From Prevotella sp. (lineage in GTDB: Bacteria > Bacillota > Clostridia > Oscillospirales > Ruminococcaceae), in contig JAMPIC010000007.1 in assembly GCA_023663025.1 (NCBI GenBank), forward strand, positions 21,143-85,142: 64,000 nt of DNA, read 5' to 3'. The notes under the pieces were generated by a model. It ran no database searches and was not told the origin of the DNA. It saw nothing but the letters and a program-made list of their open reading frames with translations. The translations under genes were made by a program, and so were the position numbers. Each line of letters starts with the position of its first letter. Position 1 is the first letter of the stretch. Of this stretch, positions 1 to 10,200 are shown in pieces.

Positions 1-53
1 AGGCGCGAGAGCGGCGGTTTTTTCGATTTTAATTTTGCCTATTGAAATGCTGT

Positions 54-521
54 TCATAATTCACGCTCGCTTTCGGACTGCGCAATTGCCTCTTTTACTG
101 TATTGAGTACGTTCATTCCTGTTTTTGAATTTTCAAACATAAAACACGTATCGTTTATCCAAAGGCACATTGTCAAGCTGCCGTCGCCTATTCCGCTGTT
201 TCCCGTGTACATTGTGTCGTAATTTCCTGCCATATCTGCGGTTTTATATAATTTGATTTTATAACCCGCCTTATTGCTTTCCTCAAGCATTCTTTCCAAT
301 ACTCCCCTTATTTGCAGCGTTCCATCATTTTTATACGCTTGAACGACCTGCCGAAACTGCCCGTCTGTAAGAGGTATATCTCCGTTGTCTGTAACAACCG
401 CGTATGAATTGTATTTTGAAAAATCCGGCTTTTGATTGAACCATAATATGCAGAACAAAACAAGTGCCAATATTGGTACAATTATGCACAATGTTACTAT
501 CGCTTTTTTGCTTATTTTCAT
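54..521 (-). CDS. Hypothetical single-pass membrane-anchored protein
   Basis: This 155-residue protein begins with a short basic stretch (MKISKKA) and one hydrophobic segment at about residues 8-28, followed by a soluble domain. That suggests an N-terminally anchored protein facing outside. The start at 521 has a good ribosome site (GGGAGG, about 8 bases upstream). Extending the frame to 695 would overlap the neighbouring DinB-like gene and is rejected. No family is recognised. It may form one transcription unit with the next genes, since all read the same way with short gaps. Confidence 0.7.
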   Translation of the reverse strand: MKISKKAIVTLCIIVPILALVLFCILWFNQKPDFSKYNSYAVVTDNGDIPLTDGQFRQVVQAYKNDGTLQIRGVLERMLEESNKAGYKIKLYKTADMAGNYDTMYTGNSGIGDGSLTMCLWINDTCFMFENSKTGMNVLNTVKEAIAQSESEREL

Positions 522-541
522 TAAAAAACCTCCCGTTAATT

Positions 542-1048
542 TTAATTTTCGCCGAACGCCGCCCAAGGAATATCCCCGCCGCCGAAAGCGTTTACCGCGT
601 CTTGACAAATCCCGACGTGGCACATAATATGCCGTATCTGCGCGCATATCACGCTTAAATATGTAAAATCCATATCCCCGCGTATTTTTTTGCAAAGCAT
701 TCCGTCGTCCAGCGAACCGAAAAATTTATCCTTTTTTATATCGAATTTTTTAAAACAGTCCAATACCTGTTCCTTTGTCAAAAAGCCGTCGTTTTCTCCG
801 CACCATTCATCGCTGCACAGCTTGTCCCGCAAGCCTTCGGGAATATCAAAGCAGGCGCGGAAGTCCTCCCAATAATCAAGCCTCAGCCAAAAATCGCTCC
901 CCATAAGCGCGTGAATAACATTATTCCACACGGGCAGACCGTTGTTATAGGCTTTCCAAAGCTCCTCGGGACAAATTTCCACCACGCTTTTCAGCATATT
1001 ATAGCTGTCGTCGTACTGAATTTTCAGCATTTTTACAATTTCGTTCAT
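542..1048 (-). CDS. DinB-like four-helix-bundle protein
   Basis: The 168-residue product resembles the DinB/YfiT-like four-helix fold. It has an early helix rich in aromatic residues, a histidine in 'NNVIHALMGSDFWL', and a later 'RHIMCHVG' histidine motif of the kind that forms the metal site in this superfamily. Members include thiol-dependent transferases and stress-induced proteins, so the actual reaction cannot be told. The start at 1048 follows a clear GGAGG. The family assignment is from pattern only. Confidence 0.7.
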   Translation of the reverse strand: MNEIVKMLKIQYDDSYNMLKSVVEICPEELWKAYNNGLPVWNNVIHALMGSDFWLRLDYWEDFRACFDIPEGLRDKLCSDEWCGENDGFLTKEQVLDCFKKFDIKKDKFFGSLDDGMLCKKIRGDMDFTYLSVICAQIRHIMCHVGICQDAVNAFGGGDIPWAAFGEN

Positions 1049-1076
1049 TTTAAATTCCTCCAGTTTTTATTATGAT

Positions 1077-1721
1077 TTAATATTCCGAAACAAGGTATTT
1101 TTCGGGATCTTTCCCCATATCAACATAAACGCGGACTTTCCCGCCGTGAGTAAACGGGTAGTCTCTTTTTTGGTAATATCTGCTGAAAAATTCGTGTTTC
1201 TCAAATCTGCACACCGCGCGGATTTTCCCGCCTTTTTCCTGTTCGCCCGAATAGTCGGCGTAAACGCATTTTTCCTGCCTTACAAGCCGCGCAATATACG
1301 AACGCGTGCTAATTTCACCCGCTGCGGGGAAAATCCCCGCAAGCAAAAAGACACAGAAAACAGCGGTTAAAACGCCCAAAGCGGTGCGTTCGTCACGGTT
1401 CATATCGTCAAAATCGTGCTGATGATACGGTATAATAAACGTGTCGCCAACCTCAGACCCATCCAGATACCATACCGCCGACGGGAGCGTTGTCTCAAAC
1501 CTCGTCAAGCCCACGTTATAAACCACGTCAACGCACTGTATTTCTTCCGTTCCGGGAATTTTTAAAACCCGTGTCACGCTTGCCTCTATGTACTCGCCTT
1601 TGTACCCGAACGGCGTGTACCCTTTAAACGCTTCAAAAGCGAAAACCGCAACGGCAGCTGCCAAAAGCAGCATTACCGCGCCCCGCAAAAGCTTGATTTT
1701 ATTCATTTTGTAACCGTTCAT
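1077..1721 (-). CDS. Membrane protein, DUF3592-like
   Basis: The 214-residue protein has a hydrophobic segment at about residues 13-30, an extracytoplasmic beta-rich stretch of about 80 residues, and a second membrane segment (around 'ALGVLTAVFCVFLLAGIF'). A charged cytoplasmic tail follows, containing 'GGKVRVYVDMGKDPEKYL'. The pattern of two membrane helices around a small beta domain, with a tail mentioning plain charged strands, is typical of DUF3592-type proteins of unknown role. AGGAGG lies 8 bases before the start at 1721. Confidence 0.6.
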   Translation of the reverse strand: MNGYKMNKIKLLRGAVMLLLAAAVAVFAFEAFKGYTPFGYKGEYIEASVTRVLKIPGTEEIQCVDVVYNVGLTRFETTLPSAVWYLDGSEVGDTFIIPYHQHDFDDMNRDERTALGVLTAVFCVFLLAGIFPAAGEISTRSYIARLVRQEKCVYADYSGEQEKGGKIRAVCRFEKHEFFSRYYQKRDYPFTHGGKVRVYVDMGKDPEKYLVSEY

Positions 1722-1743
1722 TTTAAATTCCTCCTATGTATTT

Positions 1744-2253
1744 TTACAGACCCGCAAGAGTTGCCGCCGCGTCCGCCAAAATTGCCGCAAGGGTTACCGC
1801 CGTCGAAATATTCAGTACCCTGCCGCCGACCTTGTCCGCAAGGTACTTCGCGGCGGGGTGCAGAACTTTCATCAGCAGTACGCACAGCACCCCGAAAATA
1901 ACGCTGCTGCCGAGAGCAATTCTCCCCTCAAAATTAAACGCCCAGCTGTCGTAGTCCCAAAGGCGGCTGCCCGCCAAGTCCCACACCACATATGATGCGG
2001 CAAGCTCGGCGGCGGTTGTGACGGCAGCTCCCGCCAAAAAAATCAAAAACGGATTTTTTATTTTACGCAAAACCGGCAGCAAAGCCAGTGCGCAAAAACC
2101 GTATATCGGGCATATGGGCAGGTGCAGCCAGCCCCGTTCGGCGAAACGCCCCCACACCGCCGAGGTGAGTATTGTTTCATACGCCCAGCCGATAAAGCTG
2201 TACGCGGTGAACTCCAGTATCAGCGCGGAAATTTTATTAACCTTTTGCATCAT
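1744..2253 (-). CDS. Multi-pass membrane protein of the CmpB / 'ABC-transporter type IV' family
   Basis: About 169 residues with five predicted membrane helices. The segment 'GWLHLPICPIYGFCALAL', following a 'GWAYETIL' helix, is the hallmark of the family annotated as putative ABC-transporter type IV (CmpB). The transport role of that family is unproven. I place the start at the tandem Met codons at 2253/2250 preceded by AAGGGAAAA. This overlaps the end of polA by about 17 bases and suggests translational coupling. The longer frame to 2343 only extends into polA. Confidence 0.7.
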   Translation of the reverse strand: MMQKVNKISALILEFTAYSFIGWAYETILTSAVWGRFAERGWLHLPICPIYGFCALALLPVLRKIKNPFLIFLAGAAVTTAAELAASYVVWDLAGSRLWDYDSWAFNFEGRIALGSSVIFGVLCVLLMKVLHPAAKYLADKVGGRVLNISTAVTLAAILADAAATLAGL

Positions 2254-4777
2254 ACCAAGTTTTCCCTTTTGAAACGTCCGCGGTAAGGGGTACGTCCAAA
2301 GCTGCCGCGCCCCGCATTTCCTCGCCCAGAACCGCCGCCGCACGTTCCGCGTCCTTTTCGCTTACCTCGATGATAAGCTCGTCGTGTACCTGCAAAATCA
2401 GCCGCGCGTCCAGATTTTCCGCCTTAAGCCGCCTGTACACCTTTATCATCGCGATTTTGATTATGTCCGCCGCCGTACCCTGCACCGGGGCATTCATTGC
2501 CGCCCTTTTGCCGAAAGCCTGCACGTTTTTGTTGGAATTTTTCAGTTCCGGAATAGGTCTGCGCCTGCCGAACATCGTAACCGCATAGCCGCTTTCCTGC
2601 GCATCGGCAACCGTCCCGTCCATAAAGCTGTGGATATTGGGGTACTTCGCAAAATAATTTTTGATATAGCGATCCGCCTCGGCAACGGTCACGCCGATGT
2701 CCTTTGACAGGGAAAACGCGCCAATACCGTACACAATGCCGAAATTTACCGCCTTTGCCGCCCGCCGCATTTCGGAAGTCACCATATCCGCAGGCATATC
2801 GAAAACCTGTGCGGCTGTGGCGGTGTGAATGTCCATACCGTTCAAAAAACCCTCCTGCATATTTTTGTCGCCGCTCATATGGGCGAGAATACGCAGCTCG
2901 ATTTGGCTGTAGTCCGCGTCAAGGAGGACTTTACCCTCCTCCGCAACAAAAAATTTACGCATATTTCTGCCCAGTTCCGTGCGGACGGGAATGTTCTGCA
3001 CATTCGGCTCTGCGGAGGAAATCCTGCCCGTGCGGGTCTCAGTCTGCTTGAAAAGGCTGTGCACCCGACCGTCCTCGGAAACCACCTTCAAAAGCCCCTC
3101 AACATAGGTGGAATTCAGCTTTGAAAGCTGTCGGTACTGCAAAATCAAGTCCACGATTTCGTGCTTGTCACGGAGGTTTTCCAGCACGTCCGCGTTGGTG
3201 GAGTAGCCCGTTTTGGTTTTCTTCCCGTGGGGAAGTCCCATTTCCTCAAAAAGCACTACTCCGAGCTGTTTGGGCGAACCGATGTTAAACTCGTGCCCCG
3301 CCATAAAATAAATCTGCCCCTCAATGCCCGACATTTCCTCGATAAGCGTTTCCCCGAAACGCTTTATGCCCTCGCTGTCAACCCGAACGCCGTAATGCTC
3401 CATACTCGCCAGCACCTCGGTGAGGGGCAATTCAATTTCGTTCAAAAGCCAAGTCATACCCTGCCGCTCAACCTCGGCAAGCATAACGGGCGCAAGGCTT
3501 GTCAGCGCGGCAATTTCAGCAAATTCCCCCAATTCCTCATAGGCGGGAACGCCGTACTCCGCGCACATTCTCTCCACCGAATACTCCGCCGAATTGGTGT
3601 TCAGCACGTACCCCAAAATATCCGCGTCGGCAATGACGTTTTTCAGTTCCCTGCCGTTTTCAATGCAAAAGCGGTACACGGGTTTCGCCGCCGCCGTTAT
3701 CTTTTTGCACTCCGAGGCAAGGAAATCAAGCTGCGCCGCCTTGTCCGAAACGGTGTAAATTTTTTCCCCATCCGTTGGCAAAAGCTGCATAACCCCGTCT
3801 TTCAGCAGGAACGCCGCTTCCTCAAATTCGGTAATATTTCCCGAAAATTCCCCCACGGCGGTGTAATTTTTTTTCGCGGGAACATCAGATTTTTTTTCGG
3901 GAATTGCCGCCGAGGGTTTAAGTCCCAAACGCTCCAGCAGCTTGAACATTTCCAGTCCCGTAAGCAGCGCGGAGGCTTTTTCCCCGTCCACCTCGCCGAT
4001 TTTGTAAGCGTTTGTGTCCGTTTCAACAGGCGCGTTTTTCACGATAGTTGCAAGCCACTTGCTTTGCTCCGCGTCGGCTTTTCCCGCCTCGAGCTTCGCA
4101 AGTACCGACTTTGTTGCGGACACTTCCCCCTTTTCAAGGGCGGAATAAAGCTGCTCAACCGTGTGAAAGTCCTTGATAAGCTGAGTTGCGGTCTTTTCAC
4201 CGATACCCTTAACGCCGCTGATGTTGTCGGAGCTGTCCCCCATTAACGCTTTCAAATCAATAAGCTCAATGGGCGCAATTCCGTAATCCTCGGTAAATTT
4301 TTCCTCGTCGTACCGCACCGTACCCTTGTTTGTTTGCAGAAGCACCGTCACGCCGTCCCCGATAAGCTGAAGGGAATCCCTGTCCCCCGTCAGCACATAG
4401 CATTCCCCTTTTTCGTCGGCGCACAGCTTGGAAAGCGTGCCTAAAATATCGTCCGCCTCGAAACCCTCGCACTCCAAAATTTTTATGCCCAAAGCGGTAA
4501 GAAGTTCTTTTATAATCGGCATCTGCCCCGCCAATTCCTCGGGCATACCGTGGCGGTTGGCTTTGTAGCTTTCCACCGCCTTGTGCCTGAACGTTGGCGC
4601 GCGCAGGTCAAACGCCACCGCAATGCCATCCGGCTCCACTTCCTTTACCGCCGCAAGGTAGATATTCATAAATCCCGTCACCGCGTTTGTGTACACGCCG
4701 TTTTTATTTGACAGCATTTTTATCCCGTAAAAAGCGCGGTTCATAATGCTGTTGCCGTCGATTGCAAGAAGTTTCAT
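2237..4777 (-). CDS. polA: DNA polymerase I
   Basis: The 846-residue enzyme fills gaps and removes RNA primers during replication and excision repair. The N-terminal ~290 residues are the 5'-3' exonuclease domain (it opens 'LLAIDGNSIMNRAFYG', then 'GDSSDNISGVKGIGEKTA'). The middle ~150 residues are a reduced 3'-5' exonuclease domain in which I do not see the DxE catalytic motif, as in other Firmicutes Pol I. The C-terminal polymerase domain has motif A (DADYSQIELR), motif B (RRAAKAVNFGIVYG) and motif C (QVHDELIIEV, His near residue 798). Its end overlaps the CmpB-like gene. Confidence 0.97.
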   Translation of the reverse strand: MKLLAIDGNSIMNRAFYGIKMLSNKNGVYTNAVTGFMNIYLAAVKEVEPDGIAVAFDLRAPTFRHKAVESYKANRHGMPEELAGQMPIIKELLTALGIKILECEGFEADDILGTLSKLCADEKGECYVLTGDRDSLQLIGDGVTVLLQTNKGTVRYDEEKFTEDYGIAPIELIDLKALMGDSSDNISGVKGIGEKTATQLIKDFHTVEQLYSALEKGEVSATKSVLAKLEAGKADAEQSKWLATIVKNAPVETDTNAYKIGEVDGEKASALLTGLEMFKLLERLGLKPSAAIPEKKSDVPAKKNYTAVGEFSGNITEFEEAAFLLKDGVMQLLPTDGEKIYTVSDKAAQLDFLASECKKITAAAKPVYRFCIENGRELKNVIADADILGYVLNTNSAEYSVERMCAEYGVPAYEELGEFAEIAALTSLAPVMLAEVERQGMTWLLNEIELPLTEVLASMEHYGVRVDSEGIKRFGETLIEEMSGIEGQIYFMAGHEFNIGSPKQLGVVLFEEMGLPHGKKTKTGYSTNADVLENLRDKHEIVDLILQYRQLSKLNSTYVEGLLKVVSEDGRVHSLFKQTETRTGRISSAEPNVQNIPVRTELGRNMRKFFVAEEGKVLLDADYSQIELRILAHMSGDKNMQEGFLNGMDIHTATAAQVFDMPADMVTSEMRRAAKAVNFGIVYGIGAFSLSKDIGVTVAEADRYIKNYFAKYPNIHSFMDGTVADAQESGYAVTMFGRRRPIPELKNSNKNVQAFGKRAAMNAPVQGTAADIIKIAMIKVYRRLKAENLDARLILQVHDELIIEVSEKDAERAAAVLGEEMRGAAALDVPLTADVSKGKTWYDAKG

Positions 4778-4801
4778 AATGTTACCTCCAAATAAATATT
4801 T

Positions 4802-4873
4802 GCAGGGACGAACCTCTATCCGCCCGCTGTAAAAATTAACACAAGGGCAAATACAGGCTTCACCCCTGCAAAA
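4802..4873. repeat. Dispersed intergenic palindromic repeat (divergent copy)
   Basis: The polA-rdgB gap is a GC-rich element whose ends (TTGCAGGGACG at the left, CACCCCTGCAAA at the right) pair with each other. It resembles the other intergenic palindromes in this window (12531, 30634, 47321) but is clearly divergent from them. It may fold as an mRNA hairpin between the genes. Confidence 0.5.
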
Positions 4874-4882
4874 TTCCCGATA

Positions 4883-5449
4883 TTATTCGCTGAAAAAATT
4901 CTTTAACTGTTTGAGAGCGTCCGCTCTGTGGCTGACCTCGTTTTTCTCTTCGGCGGACATTTCCGCGAAAGAGCGGTCGCCGTACATAAAAATCGGGTCG
5001 TAGCCAAAGCCGTTTGTACCTCGGTTTTCATAACCGATTTTTCCGAAAACCTTTCCCGTGAAATAACGGGCTTCTCCCTCGGGATCGATGTAGCATATAC
5101 AGCAAGTAAAATTCGCTCCCCGCTTTTCCTCGGGGACGTTTTCCAGCTCCGTCAAAATGCGTTTTTTCCGCTGTCCCTCGGGGGCAAAACGGCTTGAGAA
5201 AACTCCCGGTGCGCCGTTCAAAAAGTCCACCTCAAGACCGCTGTCGTCGGCGATAACGGGAAGTCCCGTCAGGTCGAAAACGGCTTTCGCTTTCAAATAG
5301 GCGTTTTCGGCAAAGGTGTTTCCGTTTTCCTCAACCTCAATATCCGCCCCCGCCTCGGACTGGGTTATCACTTCAATTCCCGCAGGTTCAAGAATTTCCC
5401 GCACCTCGCGGAGTTTGTTTTTATTATTTGTTGCAAGAATTATTTTCAT
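4883..5449 (-). CDS. rdgB: XTP/dITP (non-canonical purine NTP) pyrophosphatase
   Basis: This 188-residue Ham1/RdgB-family enzyme hydrolyses dITP, XTP and related damaged nucleotides to monophosphates, keeping them out of DNA. Family motifs are in order: TNNKNKLREV at the N-terminus (phosphate binding), 'VIADDSGLEVD' (metal/catalytic Asp), 'GTNGFGYDPIF', and the C-terminal 'SHRADALKQL'. Length is normal for the family. It starts 12 bases after the ftsY stop and is probably co-transcribed with ftsY and smc. Confidence 0.96.
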   Translation of the reverse strand: MKIILATNNKNKLREVREILEPAGIEVITQSEAGADIEVEENGNTFAENAYLKAKAVFDLTGLPVIADDSGLEVDFLNGAPGVFSSRFAPEGQRKKRILTELENVPEEKRGANFTCCICYIDPEGEARYFTGKVFGKIGYENRGTNGFGYDPIFMYGDRSFAEMSAEEKNEVSHRADALKQLKNFFSE

Positions 5450-5461
5450 GCAGAATTCCTC

Positions 5462-6757
5462 CTATTCATCGTCCGGTCCGACGCTGTTTTCCGCGTCCTT
5501 GTGCTTCTTTCCGAAGGTGATCTCCTTGAACAGAAATCCGAATTTTCCGTCTTTCAGGCTCTTTTTCTCTTCCGGGACATTTTCGTCCGTTTGTTCTTTT
5601 GATGCAAGTTCTGTGGTTGTTTCTGCCGCTTTTTCTTCGGCGTTATCATTATCGGCAGGATATTCCGCCATTTCTTCTGCTTCCGTTTTTATTTCCGCAA
5701 TTTCCGATTTTCTTTCCGTCATATTTCCGTTTGCGCTTTCCGTTTCCGAAATTTCCGCAGCGGTATTTTCAGCATTTTCGGTATCGGCAGTCTCCGCCGC
5801 TTCTTCGTCTCCGTCGGTAAGTCTTTCGTAATTGTGATCGAACTCCGTTTCCGTCTCAAACAGCGCGTCCGCGAAATCACGGGCGTGAAAATCCTGCAAA
5901 TCGTCGATTTTTTCGCCCACCCCCACAAGTTTGACGGGTATTCCCAGCTCGCGGTGAATGGAAATGATTATGCCACCCTTAGCCGTTCCGTCCAGCTTTG
6001 TGAGGACAATGCCCGTAATGTCCGCCGTTTCGCCGAAAAGTTTAGCCTGATTTACCGCGTTCTGACCCGTGGTAGCGTCAAGAACGAGAAGCGTTTCCAG
6101 CGAACAGCCCTCCGCCTGCTGATTGACGATGCGGCTGATTTTTTTCAGCTCATCCATAAGATTTTTCTTGTTGTGCAAACGCCCCGCCGTGTCGCAGATG
6201 AGCACGTCCACGTCCCGCGCTTTTGCCGCCGTTACCGCATCAAAAACCACCGCCGCAGGGTCTGAACCCTCCGCGTGCTTTACAATGTCGACCCCCGCCC
6301 GTTCCGTCCACACCTCAAGCTGGTCGATTGCCGCCGCGCGGAAGGTGTCCGCCGCCGCCACAAGGACGTTCTTGCCCTCGTTTTTATACCGCGCCGCCAG
6401 CTTGCCTATCGTGGTGGTCTTGCCCGCGCCGTTCACGCCGATGACAAGTATCACCGCAGGCTTTGATGAAACGTCCAGACGCCTGTCCTCGCCAAGCATT
6501 TCGGTGATTATCTCTTTCAGCTCGGACATGAGCTGCGCCGTTTCCGTCAGCCCCTTTTCCTTGACCTTTTTTCGCAGCTCCCCGCAAATTTCAAGGGAGG
6601 TCTCCACGCCGATATCGCAGGTTATGAGCAGCTCCTCCAGCTCCTCGAAAAAGTCCTCGTCGATTTTTGTAAACGAGTTCATCAGAGCCTCGAGTTTGCC
6701 CATCATTGAGTCCTTTGTCTTTTTTAATCCTGCCGCAATTTTGCCGAAAATGTTCAT
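5462..6757 (-). CDS. ftsY: Signal recognition particle receptor FtsY with a C-terminal acidic extension
   Basis: The SRP receptor GTPase delivers ribosome-nascent chain complexes to the Sec translocon at the inner face of the membrane. From the start at 6757 (preceded by AAGGAGGT) the protein has 431 residues. Residues 1-302 are the N and G domains: G1 'GVNGAGKTTTIG' at ~107, 'DTFRAAAIDQL' at ~137, 'DTAGR' at ~189, 'TKLDGTAKGG' at ~253. Residues 303-431 form a highly acidic, low-complexity tail rich in Glu/Ala that ends with a basic 'FGKKHK' patch. Acidic A-domains are normally N-terminal in FtsY, so this placement is odd. The frame upstream to 6895 overlaps the preceding gene and is not used. 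Confidence 0.96.
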   Translation of the reverse strand: MNIFGKIAAGLKKTKDSMMGKLEALMNSFTKIDEDFFEELEELLITCDIGVETSLEICGELRKKVKEKGLTETAQLMSELKEIITEMLGEDRRLDVSSKPAVILVIGVNGAGKTTTIGKLAARYKNEGKNVLVAAADTFRAAAIDQLEVWTERAGVDIVKHAEGSDPAAVVFDAVTAAKARDVDVLICDTAGRLHNKKNLMDELKKISRIVNQQAEGCSLETLLVLDATTGQNAVNQAKLFGETADITGIVLTKLDGTAKGGIIISIHRELGIPVKLVGVGEKIDDLQDFHARDFADALFETETEFDHNYERLTDGDEEAAETADTENAENTAAEISETESANGNMTERKSEIAEIKTEAEEMAEYPADNDNAEEKAAETTTELASKEQTDENVPEEKKSLKDGKFGFLFKEITFGKKHKDAENSVGPDDE

Positions 6758-6794
6758 TACCGTACCTCCTTGAATATTTTGACCCGTGTAATGC

Positions 6795-7235
6795 TTAACC
6801 CGCATATCCGCGCAGTATTTCAAGCATTTTTTCAAGATTTTCATCCTGATTGGGAAAGCCGCCGTTATACACTTTCGGAGAGACCGAAATTTCAAGCTTT
6901 ATGCTGCGGTTCCCCATGGGAAATTCCGCGTTTATCCGATATTCTCCGAAAAGCTTTTTCTTGATTTTCAAATTTTTTAAAAGGGAAATGTCAAAAGCTT
7001 TCGCGCTGTACTCTTCAAAAATATCCGCGCCGAAAACGGCAAGAAGCAGTCTGCCGCCGCTTGTACAAGACGCATAGCACACAAACGGTATCGACCGGAG
7101 GTCATAATGCATATTTGAGGTTTTCACCACCGCGCAATTGACCGTGCAAACGCTTTTCTCGCCCTCCGCAAGCATTTCGGAAAATATTTCCTCCGCGTGC
7201 TTTTCGGACATTTTCGTCATTTCCGATAAACTCAT
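6795..7235 (-). CDS. Hypothetical protein between smc and ftsY
   Basis: A 146-residue soluble protein of mixed alpha/beta character with no recognised domain. It lies between smc (21-base gap) and ftsY (37-base gap) on the same strand, so it is probably in that operon. The start at 7235 has an AAGGGG ribosome site. The central segment 'FDISLLKNLKIKKKLFGEY' is basic. There is no signal peptide or membrane helix. Confidence 0.75.
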   Translation of the reverse strand: MSLSEMTKMSEKHAEEIFSEMLAEGEKSVCTVNCAVVKTSNMHYDLRSIPFVCYASCTSGGRLLLAVFGADIFEEYSAKAFDISLLKNLKIKKKLFGEYRINAEFPMGNRSIKLEISVSPKVYNGGFPNQDENLEKMLEILRGYAG

Positions 7236-7256
7236 AGTATGACCCCTTTCCCAAAA

Positions 7257-10200
7257 CTACTGCGCTTCTATTTCCGCAGAGGTCTGATCCAGTTTAAGCA
7301 CGCGGGAAATTCCCTTTTCCTGCATGGTCACGCCGTACATGATATCGGCTTCGTCCATGCTTCCGCGGCGGTGCGTTACAAGAATAAACTGGGTGGTATC
7401 GGTAAAATTTCTCAAATACTGGGCATATTTGACAACATTAATGTCGTCAAGCGCAGCCTCGATCTCGTCCAGAATGCAGAATGGCGCAGGCTTGATTTTG
7501 AGTATGGCGAAGTATATCGCTATCGCCACAAACGCCTGCTCGCCGCCCGACAGCAGCGAAAGGTTCTTTATGACCTTGCCCGGAGGCGCGACGTTGATCT
7601 CGATGCCCGATTCGAGCACGTCCTCGGGGTCGGTCAGAGTAAGCTCCGCCCGTCCGCCGCCGAAAAGCTCCACGAAAATTTCCTTGAAGTTTTCGTTTAT
7701 TTGGTTGAAGCTCTCGCTGAACTGCCGTCTCATGTTGTCGGTCAGCTCCTCGATAAGCTGTTCAAGCTCCCGCTTTGAGGTCTCCACGTCGTCAAGCTGT
7801 CCGCGCATAAAGTTGTACCGCTCGGAGACCTCCTTGTACTCCTCTATCGCCGCCACGTTGACGTTTCCCAAGGCGCGTATTTTCTGCTTGATCTCGTTCA
7901 GATCCCGCTGCACCGTCAGCAGATCCTCCACCGGAACGGCTGTCTCCCGCGCTTCGGAAAGATACATTCCGTACTGCTCCTGCATATCGGAAATGATGCC
8001 GTCGTAGTTGTTCTGCACCGCCGTGCGGCGTTCCTCCAGCCTTGTCATTTCCCGGGAAAACTTTTCCCTGTCGTCGGTCAGACCGCGTATCTTCAAACGT
8101 CCCTCGTTGGATCTTTGCTCCATTTCTCTTTTCGCAAGCTGCTCCTCGGTGATCTTCGCGTTTATTTCCGAAGCCGCGTTCGCCGCGTTTTCCAGCGAGA
8201 ACTTTCTCTCCTCGATAAGCTTTTCCTTTTCCGCGATGATTCTTTTCTGCTCCTCCAGAGCCACCGCAAGTCTTGCGGAATTGTCCCCCAATGCGGAAAA
8301 CTGCTCATCAAGCTGCTTTATTTCCGACAGCAGCGCGTCCTTGTCCTTGCTGCGCTCAAGCTGATACAGCTTCATTTCCGAAAGCTTTTCCGAAAGCTTT
8401 TCCCTTTTTTCTCTTATTTCCGAACGTTTTCCCTCGTTGTCCGCCGCGAGCTTTTCCAGTTCCGAAATTTCCTCCTCGCATTTCCGCAGATTTTCCTCCG
8501 CTTCCGCAGTATTTCTGTCGTTTTCCTCTATTTTTTCGGCGTACCGCTTCGCGTTCGCTTCCGCCGCTTCTATCTGGGACTCGTTCTGCTCCAGCATGGA
8601 CGTTATGCGCTTTATTTCCGCCTCAAAGCGTATCCTGTCCTCGCCGATCACCCGAAGCTCGTCCTTTGCGCCTTCGATGTCGAAGCCCAGCTTGTCGGTT
8701 TCAGCCTGAAGCTTTTCCATGCTCTGCTTAACTTCGCCGATACGCTGTGAGAGCTTGTTTTTCTCGGCTTCCAGCTTTTCTATGTCGTTCTTTCTTGTCA
8801 GCACTCCGCTGGACTTCGCCGCCGAGCCTCCCGTGAAAGAGCCTCCCGCGTTGATGACCTGACCGTCAAGCGTAACTATTTTGAATTTGTAGCCGTACTT
8901 TTTCGCAATGACCGTGGCGTCGTCGATGTCCTCCGCAATTGCGATACGTCCCAAAAGGGAGGTGAAAACGCCCCGCAGATTTTCGTCGAAGCCCACGATG
9001 TCAACCGCCAGGGCAACGAACCCCGCGCAGTCCTCCAGACCCCGCTCCGCCAAACGGTTTCCCTTTACCGATGTAACGGGCAGAAAAGTGGCTCGTCCCG
9101 CCTTTGTTTCCTGCAAAAGACGTATGCCCCGCTTGGCAGTCTCCTCATTGTCGACCACAATGTTTTGCAGCGCTCCGCCCAAAGCCGTCTCAATGGCAAG
9201 GCTGTAGCTGCTTTCAACCTTTACAAGCTGCGCGACCGAGCCGTACACGCCGCGGAGCTGTCCCGTTTTCGAGGCTTTCAGCACCTGCTTTACCGAGTGA
9301 GCAAAGCCCTCCATGCTGTTCTCCAGATCGGTGAGCATGCGTATGCGCTGCTCCTTGTCGCGTATGGAAAAGCTTACGTCCTCAAACTCTTTTTTCGTCA
9401 GGGACAGCTTTTCCGACCGTCCCTGCCAAAGCTTGGAAAGCCCCGAAAGACGGTTGTTCACCTCGCCGGTTTTTTCCTCCAGCATTCGCACGCCGTCCTC
9501 GGTCTCCCGCTTTTCTGCGGAGAGCTGCTCGCCGTTTTCGCGGAGCCGCTCCTCCTGTTCGCGGCACTCCCTGAGCTGCTCCGCAAGCTCGTTCTTGCCC
9601 GTATCTCCCGTCGTCACGGCGATCTTCAGCTCCGACTGCCTTATGTAGAGCTTGCCCAGTTCGCCGTTCACGTCGGAAAATTTGCTGTCAAAGCTGTCCT
9701 GTTCGAGGGAAAGCCTGTTCAGCTCCTCGCTTGCGGACTTGTGCTTCTCCTCGATGGCGGCGATGTCCTCATCCGCTTTCGCGGCTAAGGCAAGCTTTTC
9801 CTCGATAACGCGGCGGTTTTCCTCGCCGGAATTTTCGGCGGTCTCCTGCTGCTTTTCGATGTCGGCGATGGTCTCGCGGCAGTGAGAAATATCGTTCTCG
9901 AAAACGGCGATGTCCGAATGGAGCTGCGTGTTGGACTTTTCCGCTTCCAGTATCTTCTCCCGCATTTCCTCGATTTTCAGGGACGAAGCCTCCATTTTCG
10001 CCTGCAAGTCCTCCGCTTCGGCTTCAAGGCGGGAAATGTCCGCTTCAACCGCGTCGTACTCGCCTTTGTTTATAAGTATCTTGTCGGAAATTTCTTCCAA
10101 ACGTGCTTTCAAATCGTCAAGCTGTCTGACCCAGACGGTTATTTCCAGGGACTTTTTCCTGTCCGACAGCTCGAGGAATTTCGCCGCTTTTTCCGACTGA

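Noticed and set aside
3161..4246. Long plus-strand open frame opposite polA
   Set aside because: It is antisense to the polymerase, has a basic His/Arg/Phe-rich composition typical of a shadow frame, and has no ribosome site.
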